Shown: positions 19,787 through 32,299 of the stretch, piece by piece
Layout: each line of letters opens with the position of its first letter
Numbering within the stretch: the stretch's first letter is position 1
DNA from: Phytophthora colocasiae
Taxonomy: Eukaryota; Oomycota; Peronosporomycetes; Peronosporales; Peronosporaceae
Length of the DNA: 64,000 nucleotides
Direction: 5' to 3'
Assembly (NCBI GenBank): GCA_018806915.1
Contig: JAGKQI010000100.1
Span: forward strand, 1,178,001 to 1,242,000
The notes under the pieces: generated by a model
The model's input: only the letters and a program-made list of their open reading frames with translations
What the model was told of the DNA's origin: nothing
The model's database searches: none
Program-made: the position numbers and the translations under genes

Positions 19787-20787
19787 TCAATCAGACAAGC
19801 TGAAGAGGATCCGGGGAGGATCGCCAGCCTGTGGATCTCGGATCCGGGCGTGTGAGGACGCCCCTCGATCCGACGAGTCTGGCGCAGCATCCTTTGCGGC
19901 CTCTGGTCCAAATCGGACACGGCGGTGCGCTTGGAGCCTAGACGTCGTCGGATCGGATCCGTCGGACTGGATCCTGTCTCGCCAGTCGACCGTTCCTTCA
20001 AGGATCCGGTCCGACGTAGGTGGCGAGCCGGGGCAGCGTGACACGACAGCGGTGTGGACAGGGCGCTTCAGGATCCCTCTCGGCTCTGCGTACTTCGGCC
20101 GATCCACCGCCGGCTCAAGCTCCCAAGGCTCCTTCGGACGCGGTGGCGGCGGGATCTCCGTCGTGGCGCTCATGGCAAGGTTCTGCCACTCGTTGTAGCG
20201 CCGGGATCCGACGGAAATGAAACCCGGGGTGCGAGGAACGTGATCCCCGGCCAGCCACATGCCGATCTCCTCATTGTGGTTGAGGGAGACCGCTTTCTCA
20301 CCGACATTGGTAAGTTGTAGATAGCGGATCTTGCCTGGACCTTGAGCTAACGTTGGTACCCATTGCTTGCCTCTGCGTAGCCACAGCTTCTCGTACTCCT
20401 TGAGATGGATCCGATCCGGATGCTCGAAGATCTCGCCGGGTTCCAGCCGTATGCCTTCTTGGAGGAGTAGCGGGCGGGCCCGGCCGCTGAAGATCTGCCG
20501 TCGTCCATGGAGGCGCACACGGATCTCGTCATGCAAGCACACGGATCCGTCGCCCAAGTCGAGTCGGATCCCGGCTGGTACCATGAAGTCCATACCGAGG
20601 ATCGCGTCGCAGTCGGGTGGAAGATCCTCGCCGACCCAGACATCGCAGAAGTATACCAAGTATCCAGCCAAGGTAACCTTGATCCTTGTTTTGCCTGCTG
20701 CAATGTACAGCTGCTCACCAATTCCGAGGCATTCTTGTGTTTGACTAGTGTCGATCTGGGATCCAACCTTACGAGCAAAGGCGGCAT
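19787..20787 (-). pseudogene. Element A protease, C-terminal half
   Basis: Continues the aspartic protease after the insertion of element B. VYFCDVWVGEDLPPDCDAIL followed by GMDF is the second conserved part (ILGMDF, hydrophobic-hydrophobic-Gly) of retropepsins. The catalytic Asp-Ser-Gly lies on the far side of the insertion at 33905-34241. Confidence 0.8.
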
Positions 20788-22525
20788 TGTGGTGAAGTGG
20801 ATTTGTGGTAAAGTGGATTCAAATCAAACCGGATACGACGCAGAACGACCACGATGATGGGTGACGTGCGACAGTGGTGCTACGATAAGGACAGGTCCCT
20901 GGAACTGGATACCTATTCTAGGGCGGACCCTAAGTTAGGACCCACTTGGCCTAGCTTACCTACGTTCGGATCCCACAGTTCTAAGTGCGGATCCGGTGAT
21001 CCTAAGTGCGGATCCGGCAATCCTTAAGTGCGGATCCGGCAGTCCTAAGTGCGGATCCGGCAGTCCTTAAGTGCGGATCCGGCAGTCTTAAGTGCGGATC
21101 CGGCAGTCCTTAAGTGCGGATCCGGCGGTCCTAAGTGCGGATCCTTCGAACCCCCAGATCCAGAGATCCAGATCCAAGATCCTCGGATCCCGAAGCCGGA
21201 TCCCCAAGATCCAAGATCCCGAGATCCAGATCCAGGATCCTCGGATCCCGAAGCCGGATCCCCAAGATCCAAGATCCCGAGATCCAGATCCAAGATCCTC
21301 GGATCCCGAAGCCGGATCCCCAAGATCCCGAGATCCAAGATCCCGAGATCCAGATCCAGGATCCTCGGATCCCGAAGCCGGATCCCCAAGATCCAAGATC
21401 CCGAGATCCAAGATCCCGAGATCCAGATCCAAGATCCTCGGATCCCGAAGCCGGATCACCAAGATCCAAGATCCCAAGATCCAGATCCAGGATCCTCGGA
21501 TCCCGAAGCCGGATCCCCAAGATCCAAGATTCAAGATCCCGAGATCCAGATCCAGGATCCTCGGATCCCGAAGCCGGATCCCCAAGATCCAAGATCCAAG
21601 ATCCCGAGATCCAGATCCAGGATCCTCGGATCCCGAAGCCGGATCCCCAAGATCCAAGATCCCGAGATCCAGATCCAAGATCTTTGGATCCTGAAGCCGG
21701 ATCCCCAAGATCCAAGATCCAGAGATCCAGATCCAGGATCCTCGGATCCTGAAGTCGGATCCTTGGATCCTGAAGCTGGATCCTCGGATCCGAACTCGGA
21801 TCCTCAAGATCCAAGACATCGACATAGTGGAGAAGTTGCAGGAGAGCCAGCATGATCTAAGATAGAGATTTGCGATGGGCAAGATAGGGTACAGGATGAG
21901 GAACTGGATAACCATAAATCAGAGAGTCGAATTTGCCTTCTAGTGCGCAAGTGGTTTTCTTCAGGCCCTCAGACAAGGGAAGAGGATAGTGTATTGGCCT
22001 CCCCTTAGTCTTCCTGCAAGTTTCTTCGCATACCTAGCTACAGCTAAGACCGGATCCCCGATTTGGCCGGCTTACCTTACGCTAGTGAAGCCCCCGGATC
22101 CAACGGTGTTGATTGCTTAACCGTAGGATCCCTCGACCTCTCAACACCCTCAAGACCAACCGCTACAGGAGGCGGCAAGCAAGACAGTAAAGGAAAGGAA
22201 AAGGAGCCCCACACCCATCAAGGCAACCCCGGATCCAAGGATCCACAAGATCTTCGAGTCCAAGACCAAGATCCCCTAACCAGGACCTGTGTGCAGGAAT
22301 ACCCACGCACGTCCAACCTCCCAAGTCCCCGCCAAGGACGTTCAAGCCCTCACGCCTGTGTACACTCTCCCGTTCCTGAGAGAGCAGATCCCGCCCACTG
22401 ACGGGTACACAAGGTGAGCCTCAGCAACCCCACGGTTATCGGAGTACCCCCTCCGTTAGTCAGTGTCTGGGCGCCGTTTGTGAACGTTGGATCCCTGCTC
22501 ATTCCAGCGGATCCACTACACCACA
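20788..22525 (+). repeat. LTR 2 (5' LTR of element B)
   Basis: 1738 bp, TGTGGTGAAG...CACTACACCACA. The GGATCC array lies at about 21150-21820 and the GGATCCGGCAGTCCTTAAGT units at about 20970-21140. It is the longest of the four LTRs because of array copy number. Confidence 0.92.
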
Positions 22526-24848
22526 ATGGTGCGCGTGCCCGGATCTTTTGGGGACGGCGGATATCACCGTGAGTCCGAAGAGACTGTACAAGTGAAGGAA
22601 GAACCGGGAGAAGAAGTGCCGACGGTCGTTGGATCGCCGTCAGCACCGCTGAACGCTAGATCCACGGATCGGCGGAGCCCTGGGAGGAGCTCTGCCGACA
22701 GGAAGGAGGCGAGTCTGGCAACAGACTCGGACGACAAACCTCCCCTCCTCCCCAGGTCCCTTCGGGGACCCCGCGGATCGGAACGCGAGTTCTGATCCGC
22801 CGGGTGAAATTCATCAGCGAAAGCTGTTGGATCTTCATCCACCACCACCACCCCGCTCAGATCTCAGTTGGTAAAACGTCGAAGAAGAAGATGAAGACTG
22901 CGCGGAAGAAGCTGAGGCACCAGGATCTGATGTCGACGAGAAGCCGGTGGTGAAATCAGAGTGGTCGTCGACCCAGCTGGAGAGATTCGTATCGCCGGAT
23001 CGCGCTCGAGGACTTCCTCCGAGAAGACCCTGTGATGAGGATCCTACAACCCCAGTTGGTTGGATCCCTCACCGGCCCGATCACGGCGCCGGCGCAGTCT
23101 ACGAACAGTCTAGACAGCGCCTTGGACCTCCTCCGCCTGTTAGAGGAAGCTGGTTTCGCGGCAGAGCTTTCGATGGGACTCACTTTTCCGCTTGGACCAC
23201 GACAGGATCCGTATCGCAGCGGCTTCATTATTCGACCGACTGAAGCCCCTCGTTGGTGAACGACGAGCGACCCGGGATCTGGTGTCCAAGCTAGCGCAGT
23301 CCCCAGAGTATCAGACTGGATCCTCTCGATACGCCTCGGCGGAGTCTGAGGCAGGATCCGACAGTCCGTCTGAACCCCGACGTATGGCGCTCGGGCCTAC
23401 AGGTGCTGCAATGCTGGCAGCCCGTATGCCGACGGATGTCCCGGAGATCAAGCCAGCCCGGAACGCGGGACACCTCGCGTGATCAGCCCCGTGCCATGGA
23501 TCCGCCGCATACATCCACCAACAGGCTGCAAACCTATTTCCAATCGGCCATGGACAAATTCTTGAAGGAACAGCAGATGACTGCGGTTCCACAGGCTACA
23601 ACGCACACTGCGGATCCTGCGTACCGGGATGTCGAGATGGAGTCAGTAGGATCACACCCTGAGAACTGGGAGTATGACCCTGACGACCTTGACGGATTAG
23701 CTCCACGGCGTACGGCGACGACTACCGCTGCATCCGTTACGGCAGGATCCAGCACGATTCAACGGATCCGGACCTCTGCAATATCGGACTTGAAGGAGTT
23801 CACGGGCAAGGATCACGACGAGGAACGAGCAAGATCATGGATTAGTAAGGTCAAGTCAGCCTTCAAGAGAGATCAAGCATCGGACGAAGAAAAATGACTT
23901 ACCTTCGGAGATTTGATCACTGGTCCAGAGCGAAACTGGTACAGACAACTCAGTCGATCCACAAGGCTGAAGTGGAGTGACCTGCTGAAGGCCTTCCAGA
24001 CCTGCAGTACTGTGGCCTCCGAGTCTCAGTGGCGTGGCAATACTACCACGCTCTCAAAATATCCGATGATTCGCCACTGGAATACTTGTATCGCTTGAAC
24101 GTAGCAGGTCTCCGTGCGAGGGTGATGATCAAGGATGGAGATGCCAAAGACCGCCGCGAGCACGTCGAACACTTCATCAAAACGCTCGGGGATGCGGATC
24201 TGGCAGACCAATTGACATTACTCCGACTTGCGGACGCGGATCAACTCGAAAACGTGCTGCGGGCCAGAGATCGCGCGAGATCCAGACAGAAGAAGCCGTC
24301 GTCAGGGTCCAGCAAGTTCCGGCCGAAGACCACGACGGCCCCGCAGCCAACCGGTCCAACGCGTGCGATCCGTTCCATGCAAGTTGTCGAATCGGAGGGA
24401 TCCGACTCCGAGGACTCCGGATCCGATGGTGAACTTCGCAGAGCATACGTAGCAGCTTCGAGTGAGCGACCGACTACCTCGACGACAGCCGGATCAACAG
24501 AGGCCAAGACAGGAACTTCGGATCCTAAGAAAGATCCGGATCCAGCCCAAGCCAGCTCGGATCCAACGCCACAAGATCGTCGACCACGTTTCTCCAACGA
24601 AGGGCAGAGCTGCTCGCACTGCGGATCCAGGAAACATTTCGGATCTTGGCTGCTGGAAGCGCCTTACCTGCCAGAGTGCGGCAAGAAGGGTCATCCGTCG
24701 GATCGCTGTTTTCTTCGTATGTCGCGGCTGCGGAGAACTTCATGATCACGGCAAGTGCCAGATGGAGGAGTTCTACAACCTCATCCGACAGTGGTTCGAT
24801 CCAAGTAAGCACATGCTTCCAGAAGCTGCCGAGAAGATGTTAAACTAG
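22526..24848 (+). pseudogene. Element B gag
   Basis: The first ATG (22526) overlaps the primer site. Ninety codons follow before a stop at 22795; the frame then changes several times. Recognisable parts are the capsid-like segment (SAISDLKEFTGKDHDEERAR, SWISKVKSAFKRDQASDEEK) and, near 24600-24770, three Cys/His zinc knuckles read in different frames (CSHCGSRKHF, ECGKKGHPSDRC, CRGCGELHDHGKC). It ends at LPEAAEKMLN. Gag forms the particle shell and binds RNA. At least four frameshifts are present. Confidence 0.8.
22527..22545 (+). other. Primer binding site of element B
   Basis: TGGTGCGCGTGCCCGGATC starts two bases after the LTR. Its complement ends in ...CACGCGCACCA, which fits a tRNA 3' end: five T-arm bases, seven acceptor bases, discriminator A and CCA. 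The tRNA identity is not assigned. Confidence 0.75.
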
Positions 24849-24862
24849 AACGCTCGCCGGGT

Positions 24863-25918
24863 TTGAATCCGGTACGAGACGAGCGTTCAACGTCTTACAT
24901 CTATGCATATGTGAACAAGAAGGCCATGGATCAAGTTAGCAACAAGCGAACGGATCTATTGGATAATACATGTGAACTTCATGGGAAACGTACGGCTAGA
25001 GTTGCAAGCTTCCGCTCTACAGACGATGAATACCAGAGATCCGAGATCGCCATGTCCTTGGATCTCATGCCTGGAGAGTCCCGCGGGCACTGGAAGTACC
25101 ATGTCCCCAGCAAACACTTCAAGCAGGCCAAGGCAACGTGCAAGATCAACAATGCCAAGTCCACCGTGCTTCTTGACTCGGGATCCGAGGTGTCGATCAT
25201 CGATGCCGCCTTTGCTCGCAGGTTGGATCCCAGATCGACACTAGTCAAACACAAGAATGCCTCAGGAATTGGTGAGCAGCTGTACATTGCAGCAGGCAAA
25301 ACAAGGATCAAAGGTTACCTTGGCTGGATACTTGGTATACTTCTGCGATGTCTGGGTCGGCGAGGATCTTCCACCCGACTGCGACGCGATCCTCGGTATG
25401 GACTTCATGGTACCAGCCGGGATCCGACTCGACTTGGGCGACAGATCCGTGTGCTTGCATGACGAGATCCGTGTGCGCCTCCATGGACGACGGCAGATCT
25501 TCAGCGGCCGGGCCGCCCGCTACTCCTCAAGAAGGCATACGGCTGGAACCCGGCGAGATCTTCGAGCATCCGGATCGGATCCATCTCAAGGAGTACGAGA
25601 AGCTGTGGCTACGCAGAGGCAAGCAATGGGTACCAACGTTAGCTCAAGGTCCAGGCAAGATCCGCTATCTACAACTTACCAATGTCGGTGAAAGCGGTCT
25701 CCCTCAACCACAATGAGGAGATCGGCATGTGGCTGGCCGGGGATCACGTTCCTCGCACCCCGGGTTTCATTTCCGTCGGATCCCGGCGCTACAACGAGTG
25801 GCAGAACCTTGCCATGAGCGCCACGACGGAGATCCCGCCGCCACCGCGTCCGAAGGAACCTTGGGAGCTTGAGCCGGCGGTGGATCGGCCGAAGTACGCA
25901 GAGCCGAGAGGATCCTGA
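24863..25918 (+). pseudogene. Element B aspartic protease
   Basis: STVLLDSGSEVSIIDAAFAR carries the catalytic Asp-Ser-Gly of a retropepsin. After a frameshift near 25300, LPPDCDAILGMDFMVPAGIR carries the second conserved part. This copy shows the uninterrupted site into which B itself inserted in element A, between IIDA and AFAR. Confidence 0.85.
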
Positions 25919-26724
25919 AGCGCCTGTCCACACCGCTGTCGTGTCACGCTGCCCCGGCTCGCCACCTACGTCGGACCAGGATCCTTGAAGGAACGGTCGA
26001 CTGGCGAGACAGGATCCAGTCCGACGGATCCGATCCGACGACGTCTAGGCTCCAAGCGCACCGCCGTGTCCGATTTGGACCAGAGGCCGCAAAGGATGCT
26101 GCGCCAGACTCGTCGGATCGAGGGCGTCCTCACACGCCCGGATCCGAGATCCACAGGCTCAGGATCCTCCGGATCCTCTTCAGCTTGTCTGATTGAAGAT
26201 CCGGCAACGTGTACTGTCTCTGGCCAGAGACTGGACGCCACCGTTGAGGATCGGCAGCACGTCCGTGCGACGGGCGACGACCATCACTCCGACAAATCAG
26301 TCGGAGATGACGTTTTAGGGCGCCCTGGGGCGAATATGAATGCCCCGCTGCTGAGGTCGGTATGGACATGCAGCGCGAGGCGAGGCGCGTCTAACGAGCC
26401 GTCGCATGCCTCAAACGGTGCCCTAGAAGCCGAAGGGCCCATGTCGACGCGCCTCCTTGAAGGAACCGGAGGGCTGCCCTGTCTCTGCGCAGAGCCGGGA
26501 CAATGATGTCGAAGGGTCGCCCCGTAATCATGAGACAGGTGACCATCATTCAGATGGCACAGTCGGATCAAGTTTTCGGAGTGCCCTGAAGCTCACAGGA
26601 ATGCCCCGGAGCTCGGGAGCGCTCATTAGACGCGCCTGGTCAAGACCTTTCCAATGAGGTACCCCCGCCCCCACCGACGCCTACAAGCAAAGTCGGATCC
26701 CAACCTGACACAGGTTGAAGATCG

Positions 26725-28671
26725 GTGTCGCGTATGCGACAGGGGTCAGGACAGGGCAGGCCTGAACGGTCGTCTGATTCCGCACTTAGTAGGGATCTGA
26801 GCCCCTCATATTCACACGAATACGAGCGAGCGGCGGGGACGACCAGCAGGAAGGGCGCCGCCGATGGCAAGACACCCAGGGCGATCTACGCGTGTACCAA
26901 AGGGTGCTACGGATGCGCCTCCGCAAGACAGAAGATGATGGTGCGCGCCAAGGCAAGATTGAAGACTCAGGGGCGCCAGGGGATCCGGATCAAGGCGCTA
27001 CGGCACAAGAAGAGCTGGACCAAGGGGCGGCGACGTACGTGGACGCGGCGAAGACCCCAGAAGACGATCCGAGAACTGGACGTGGTGCGCCGAAGGGTGA
27101 TCCTGCTGTTGGATCCAGCTTGGAAGCAGGAGCGACGTCGGAAGACCTGCCGAGGAGGTGCCGCTCGTGGACCGGATCCGGCCACAAGAAGGCTGGATCC
27201 TGGTAGCCATGTAACAGCCAGTGATCCGCCCAGAGTGGGGACAAGTGAGGATCCGTCACCGGCGTCAGGACATGGAGATCACAAGTTCGCCTCAGACAAG
27301 GATCTCGTGGTTGGATCCCGACCGGATCTCGTGGCTGAGTCCCAGCCGGATCTCGAGGTTGGTGCCCGGCCGGATCCTGGATCCGCAGAAGATCACGCCG
27401 ACGATGGAGTGTTTGTCCACGAGAATGGCGGATCCTACGCGGAGGATCTCGAGAAGGAAATGGCGGTGTTGCCAGAGGTTGTGACGACGACGGTCGAAGT
27501 GAAGATCGAGGATCTCCAAGTGGGGGATCCAGCCTCCAACACACCTGAGGAGATCCAACGATTGGCGAATGAGATCTGGAAATACAAGCACTTGTTAATT
27601 GGGAAGGGTAATGACCTGCCCCCTCCTGCCGTGGGTGCGATCTGCGATATTGACGTGGGAGACGCGAAGCCCATTGCCCAGCGAGTGCGTAAGGTGGCGC
27701 CGCAGTATCGCGAGAAGCTCTCGGATCTGATCAAGGGATTGTTGCAAGCGAAGATCATCCAAGTCTCTACGTCACCATGGGCCTCGCCAATTGTCGTGAT
27801 CATCAAGAAGAACGGCGTTGATATCAGGCTCTGCATCGACTACAGGCTGGTGAATAGCTTGACGAGGCTGATGGTATATCCTATGCCTCTCATCAATGAT
27901 CTACTGGAGGATCTCGACGCCGTGTTGTGGTACTGTTCTCTCGATATGGCCAGTGGTTTCTGGGTCGTCTCTATGACGGATCGCGCAAGGGCCATCTCGG
28001 CATTTATCACTCCGTTTGGACTGTTTGAGTGGAATCGGATGCCGTTTGGTCTCAAGAATGCCCCGCAGATCTACCAGCGTTTGTTGGACAACGCCCTCTA
28101 TGGTTCCTACGGATCCCGCCCACGGCCGGATCCGGATCCGCGTTAGATCTCTTCCGAGATGGGATCCCGGAGAGGAACGGTGAACATTCTGTACTTGGAC
28201 GAAGATCGTACATCGACGACATCTTAGTGACTGCCGGATCCTGGGATCACCTGTGTGAGCGAGTGCATTTACTGCTGGAAGCCTGTGACAAGTGGAGCTT
28301 GTCGATCCAGCGTGGCCAAGAGTTTCTGGGGTCTGAAGAAGGTCGATTACCTGGGACACCGAGTGTCTAGCGAAGGACTAGAGGCACATCCGAAGGACCG
28401 AGAAGCGCTGGTGGGTCTTGCGTTCCCGAGATCGCTGCGCGCTATGCAATCTCTCCTGGGTAGCCTAAACTACTACGCTCGATTCATCGAGGACATGGCG
28501 GTCTACGCGTCGGTACTCTACGAACTGAGGGAGGTCGACTTCGCGGAGTTGAGGTCCAGCCGCAAGATCCTGCAGCCAACCGACTCTGTGATCAAGGATC
28601 CGAGGACCCGTCGAGCCCGAGAGATCCGGATGAGAAGTGGATCCGTGCTTCAGCCGCCTTCGAGGCCCTGA
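26725..28671 (+). pseudogene. Element B linker and reverse transcriptase
   Basis: A 473-codon open frame (26725-28146) covers the acidic linker and the reverse transcriptase up to RMPFGLKNAPQIYQRLLDN. After a break the YIDD box (RSYIDDILV) and the connection region follow in two other frames to 28671. Motifs are the same as in element A. Confidence 0.85.
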
Positions 28672-28685
28672 AGAGGAAGATCGCT

Positions 28686-29665
28686 ATGACTCCTACGCTT
28701 CGGCATTTCGATCCCGACAAGCAACCGGTGGTGATTGTCTACGCCAGTGAATGGGCCATCTCAGCTTCCCTGACGCAGGATCACGATGGGATCTACATGC
28801 CGGTGATGTTCGTTAGCAGATCCCTGAAACCGAACGAAGTGAACTATGGGATCGTGAGAGAAGGAGGTGCTGGCCTTGCTAAGGATCCTGGATCTTGGAT
28901 ATTCCATGTTGGTTGGACGACGGATCCGGGTCCTAACCAGGCACTCTACCCTCCGGTGGTTGTTCCGTTCTACCGGACTACAAGGAAGGTTGGGCCAATG
29001 GGCGGCGCTGTTATCGCCTTGGGCTTTGGAGATCACGAAGTGCACGAAAGGGAGGACGAGATCCTCGGATCCCTTGCCGCAAGTATCACCCCTGAGATCC
29101 GAGGTGGATCAAGCTCTAGTGAACATCGCCCCGAGGAAAGAGCCACGCCGAGCGATCCAGATGCCAGTACCGACCGTAGGACCGGAGGAAGAGTTGTGGG
29201 TGGTTAGTTTCGACGGATCCGCCAGGGTGAAACGTGGCGGAGGATCCTTCCAGCGCGATCGTCTGGAAGTTACCTGAATGGAGGTGATTAAGGCAGCATC
29301 TCGATACGCAGAGAACCTGACAGTCAACGAAGCAGAGTATAACGGACTTCTATTATGTTTCGAGTTACTCGAGGATCTGGCTAAGGGGCGACTTTAAGTG
29401 TTATCTGCGGAGATTCGAATCACTGGTGATCCGCCAGATGCGCGGCGAGATCGACTGTAAAAGCGCCGGCCCTGACGTTACTGAGACAGAAAGCGCCATA
29501 ATGGCGGCTTCAGGATTGGCCGGATCACGACCTGCTACATGTGAAGCGAGCGTGGAACCGCAAGCGCCGACAGCTTGGTCAGTGCCTTTAGCATTGGCAA
29601 CGAGAGAGCGGGATCACAGTGTTCGACCAAGGGGGCGGCACCCGCCGAGGATCTCGTCACTTTGA
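28686..29665 (+). pseudogene. Element B RNase H and second RNase H
   Basis: Gypsy RNase H (TLRHFDPDKQPVVIVYASEW) followed by the archaeal-like domain (SFDGSARVKRGGGSF, VNEAEYNGLLLCFELLEDL) in at least three frames. Confidence 0.75.
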
Positions 29666-30056
29666 ATCGGTTGGATGAGATTCTGACCTTCGGGATCCGA
29701 GGATCCGACACACCACGGATCAGGTGCAATGGCTACTTCGGGAAGACAAGCCAGAGAAGGCGACCCCTTAGAGTACTGATCGAGGAATCCGTGCAACAGC
29801 TGAGGATCGACCGGATCCGACAAGCCCAAGACGAAGAAACATGGATCTTCAACCTGAAGTCGTTCCTGCGGGGACAGCTGACGGATCTGACTGCGGCCAG
29901 AAGCCAACAACGTGCCGTCTGGGCTATGCAGACAATTTCTGAGATTGGACGAGTGGATGAAGCTGTTGTTCCTATTGCACCGCCGTCACGAAGGGCCGAA
30001 GCCGATCGAGATGGATTATTACGACTGGTTATACCGGAGACGCCTCCAGGCTGAGA

Positions 30057-31530
30057 CCCTGCTCGCATCACTATCATAGCAGTTTAGAAGGGAGGTCATC
30101 AAGGGATTGGCCGCACGTACCAGAGGATCAAGGTCATCACTTCTACTGCTGAGAGGACTTTTTCAGATCTGTGCAACAGCAATTCGTCGGAGAATGCGCG
30201 TGGACTGGTGAGACGGGCAAGCGACCTACGATCCGTGGTGTATGTCGCCAGGCAACATTCAAGCCACTTTTACCTGTTTCAAGCTGATCGCCATGGGATT
30301 ACATACCCTCGCTCCCAAGATCCGAGAACGGAATACCGAACTTCTGGTATGGGTGGATTCTCTTTGTCGGCGCTACGTGGATTCGTCAATGCCAATAACT
30401 CGCGAACAAGCACAAGCGGTGGCGGAGTCCTATGAGATTCTGTGTGTTTCTGTCAGTTTCGGCGCCAGCCAGGTGATCCGGCAACGACCGAGAAAACCCG
30501 GGTTCATGTCCGACTTCTTTCTGTGCTTTCAACCGGATCCTAGGCCAGCGCCAGAGAGCCACTTATGGCTTATCGACCACAGTCGAACATGGCACGGCTG
30601 AACGGATGGGTAAGACGATTACTCGGAGCAATCCAGATGTATGTTCACAGGATCCCGACCAGAGAGATTCGGGACGAGTATGCCGAACGCTTGACATTTG
30701 CTTTGGAACACCGCACAAGAGCCGGACTAGGGGCGACACGCCGTCTCTACCTCGCACAGCGGTTGGGATCCCAAGATCGACTCTGGGAAGCAAACGCTCT
30801 CCGTGGGGAATACCGGACGTCGAGATACAGATCCACGACGCTGGAGGTATAAGATCCAAGCGACACTACCAACTGGCCAGGGCTGGAGGTGAATGGACTG
30901 CTTGAAGCAGGCGATCTCGGATCAGTGCCGACCAGCAGAACGAGGCGCGGCGTGACTCAACACCTCCATCGAGGCCGGATCCCAAGTGTAGCAGCTGTTT
31001 CTTAGACAGAGTCAGAGAAGGGTACGCCAAGAAACTGGCTCACCTGTGGCATGGACCGTCTCCGTGTGGCGGGAAAATGACGAATGAGTATGCAGCTCGC
31101 TTGGAAATCCATTTGGTACAGAACCAGCTACCACTTGTTTCCGGTGGTACATCTCCCGTTGGAAGCTCAGTGTCAGAGACATATCCCAGATCCGACCGAA
31201 GATCCAGCTGATTGGGTGGACCAAGGCGGATCGTTTAGGACTTCCCTGACGAAGCCTTTGTTACCGGAGTGACAGCTGGGAGCGTGATCTGGAAGACGGC
31301 GAGTTTGAAAGTCGAGAGCGGATCATGGACGTCTCGGACCGGACGACCCACTCCGGTATGGCCGGATCCCGACGAGAATTCCAGAAGTTTTCTGGAAGGG
31401 GCACGAGGACCCTACCTGGGTAGATGAAGCGAAGACCTGGAACTGGCGGCGCGTTACTGCAAATGAGTTCCCTCCAAGAACAACGGAGCAAAGGAACCGC
31501 TTCTAAGCGATGCAGTCGCATGTAGGAGGA
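30057..31530 (+). pseudogene. Element B integrase, heavily degraded
   Basis: Pieces of zinc domain, DDE core (VIRQRPRKPGFMSDFF, MAYRPQSN) and chromodomain region are recognisable, but the frame changes every few dozen codons. Many substitutions separate it from the near-intact copy in element A. Confidence 0.75.
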
Positions 31531-31714
31531 GAAACCAGCTGAGGTGGTGGATCTTCTATTGGTGAGGGCGCTCTGCCATTGTAGGAAGAAGAAGACTGGC
31601 AGCCTACCGCGAGTGGACGCATTGTGTTTTTACATGCTGAAGAAAAGAAGGTTGACCTCTGAGTGGGGATCGGATGCCAGCTAGGTCGATGCCCGATCAC
31701 TTACTCAGATCTCA

Positions 31715-31975
31715 GGCGGATCCTTGCCCTCTGAAGTTGGATCCTTGGGTCCTAAGGCGGGATCCTCGGATCTCCGAGTTGGATCCTCGGTTTTCAGTTG
31801 GATCCTTGGGTCCTAAGGCGGGATCCCCGTATCTCCAAGCAGGATGCTTGGGCTCTGAAGGCGGATCCTCGGGTTCTGAAGTAGGATCCTTGGGTCCTAA
31901 GGCGGGATCCTCGGATCTCCGAGTTGGATCCTTGGGTTCTGAAGCCGGATCCTTGGGTTTTGGAAGTTGGATCCT
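31715..31975. repeat. GGATCC-rich repeats in the 3' untranslated region of element B
   Basis: Same unit as 13690-14410 in the opposite orientation, but less than half the length. Confidence 0.85.
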
Positions 31976-32290
31976 TAAGTCTTTTGACAATGGGCCTACT
32001 ATCGTTTCTGACGATTGAAGTTAGAGGTGATCCTGAGTGAAAAAGCCAGAGTGGACGAGAAATATATGGGAGTCGTGGCCGCAGCGGGGTCAGAAGGAGC
32101 TTGGTCACAATGAGGGCAAGGAAGTTGGGTTGTGGAGCGATCTTGGACGAAGAACACCGTGGTGTACGCGAAAGAACTGGCGTCGGCAGGACTGATCCAT
32201 TTTTGAAGTGGTGATTTGAAGAAGTGGCGGATCGACTGAGAATTTGTATGGGAACGACGTGATGCCGTCGTGCGGCAACAACCTCGTCCC

Positions 32291-32299
32291 AGGGGCGAT
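32291..32299 (+). other. Polypurine-like tract of element B
   Basis: AGGGGCGAT directly before the 3' LTR, as in element A. Confidence 0.5.
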
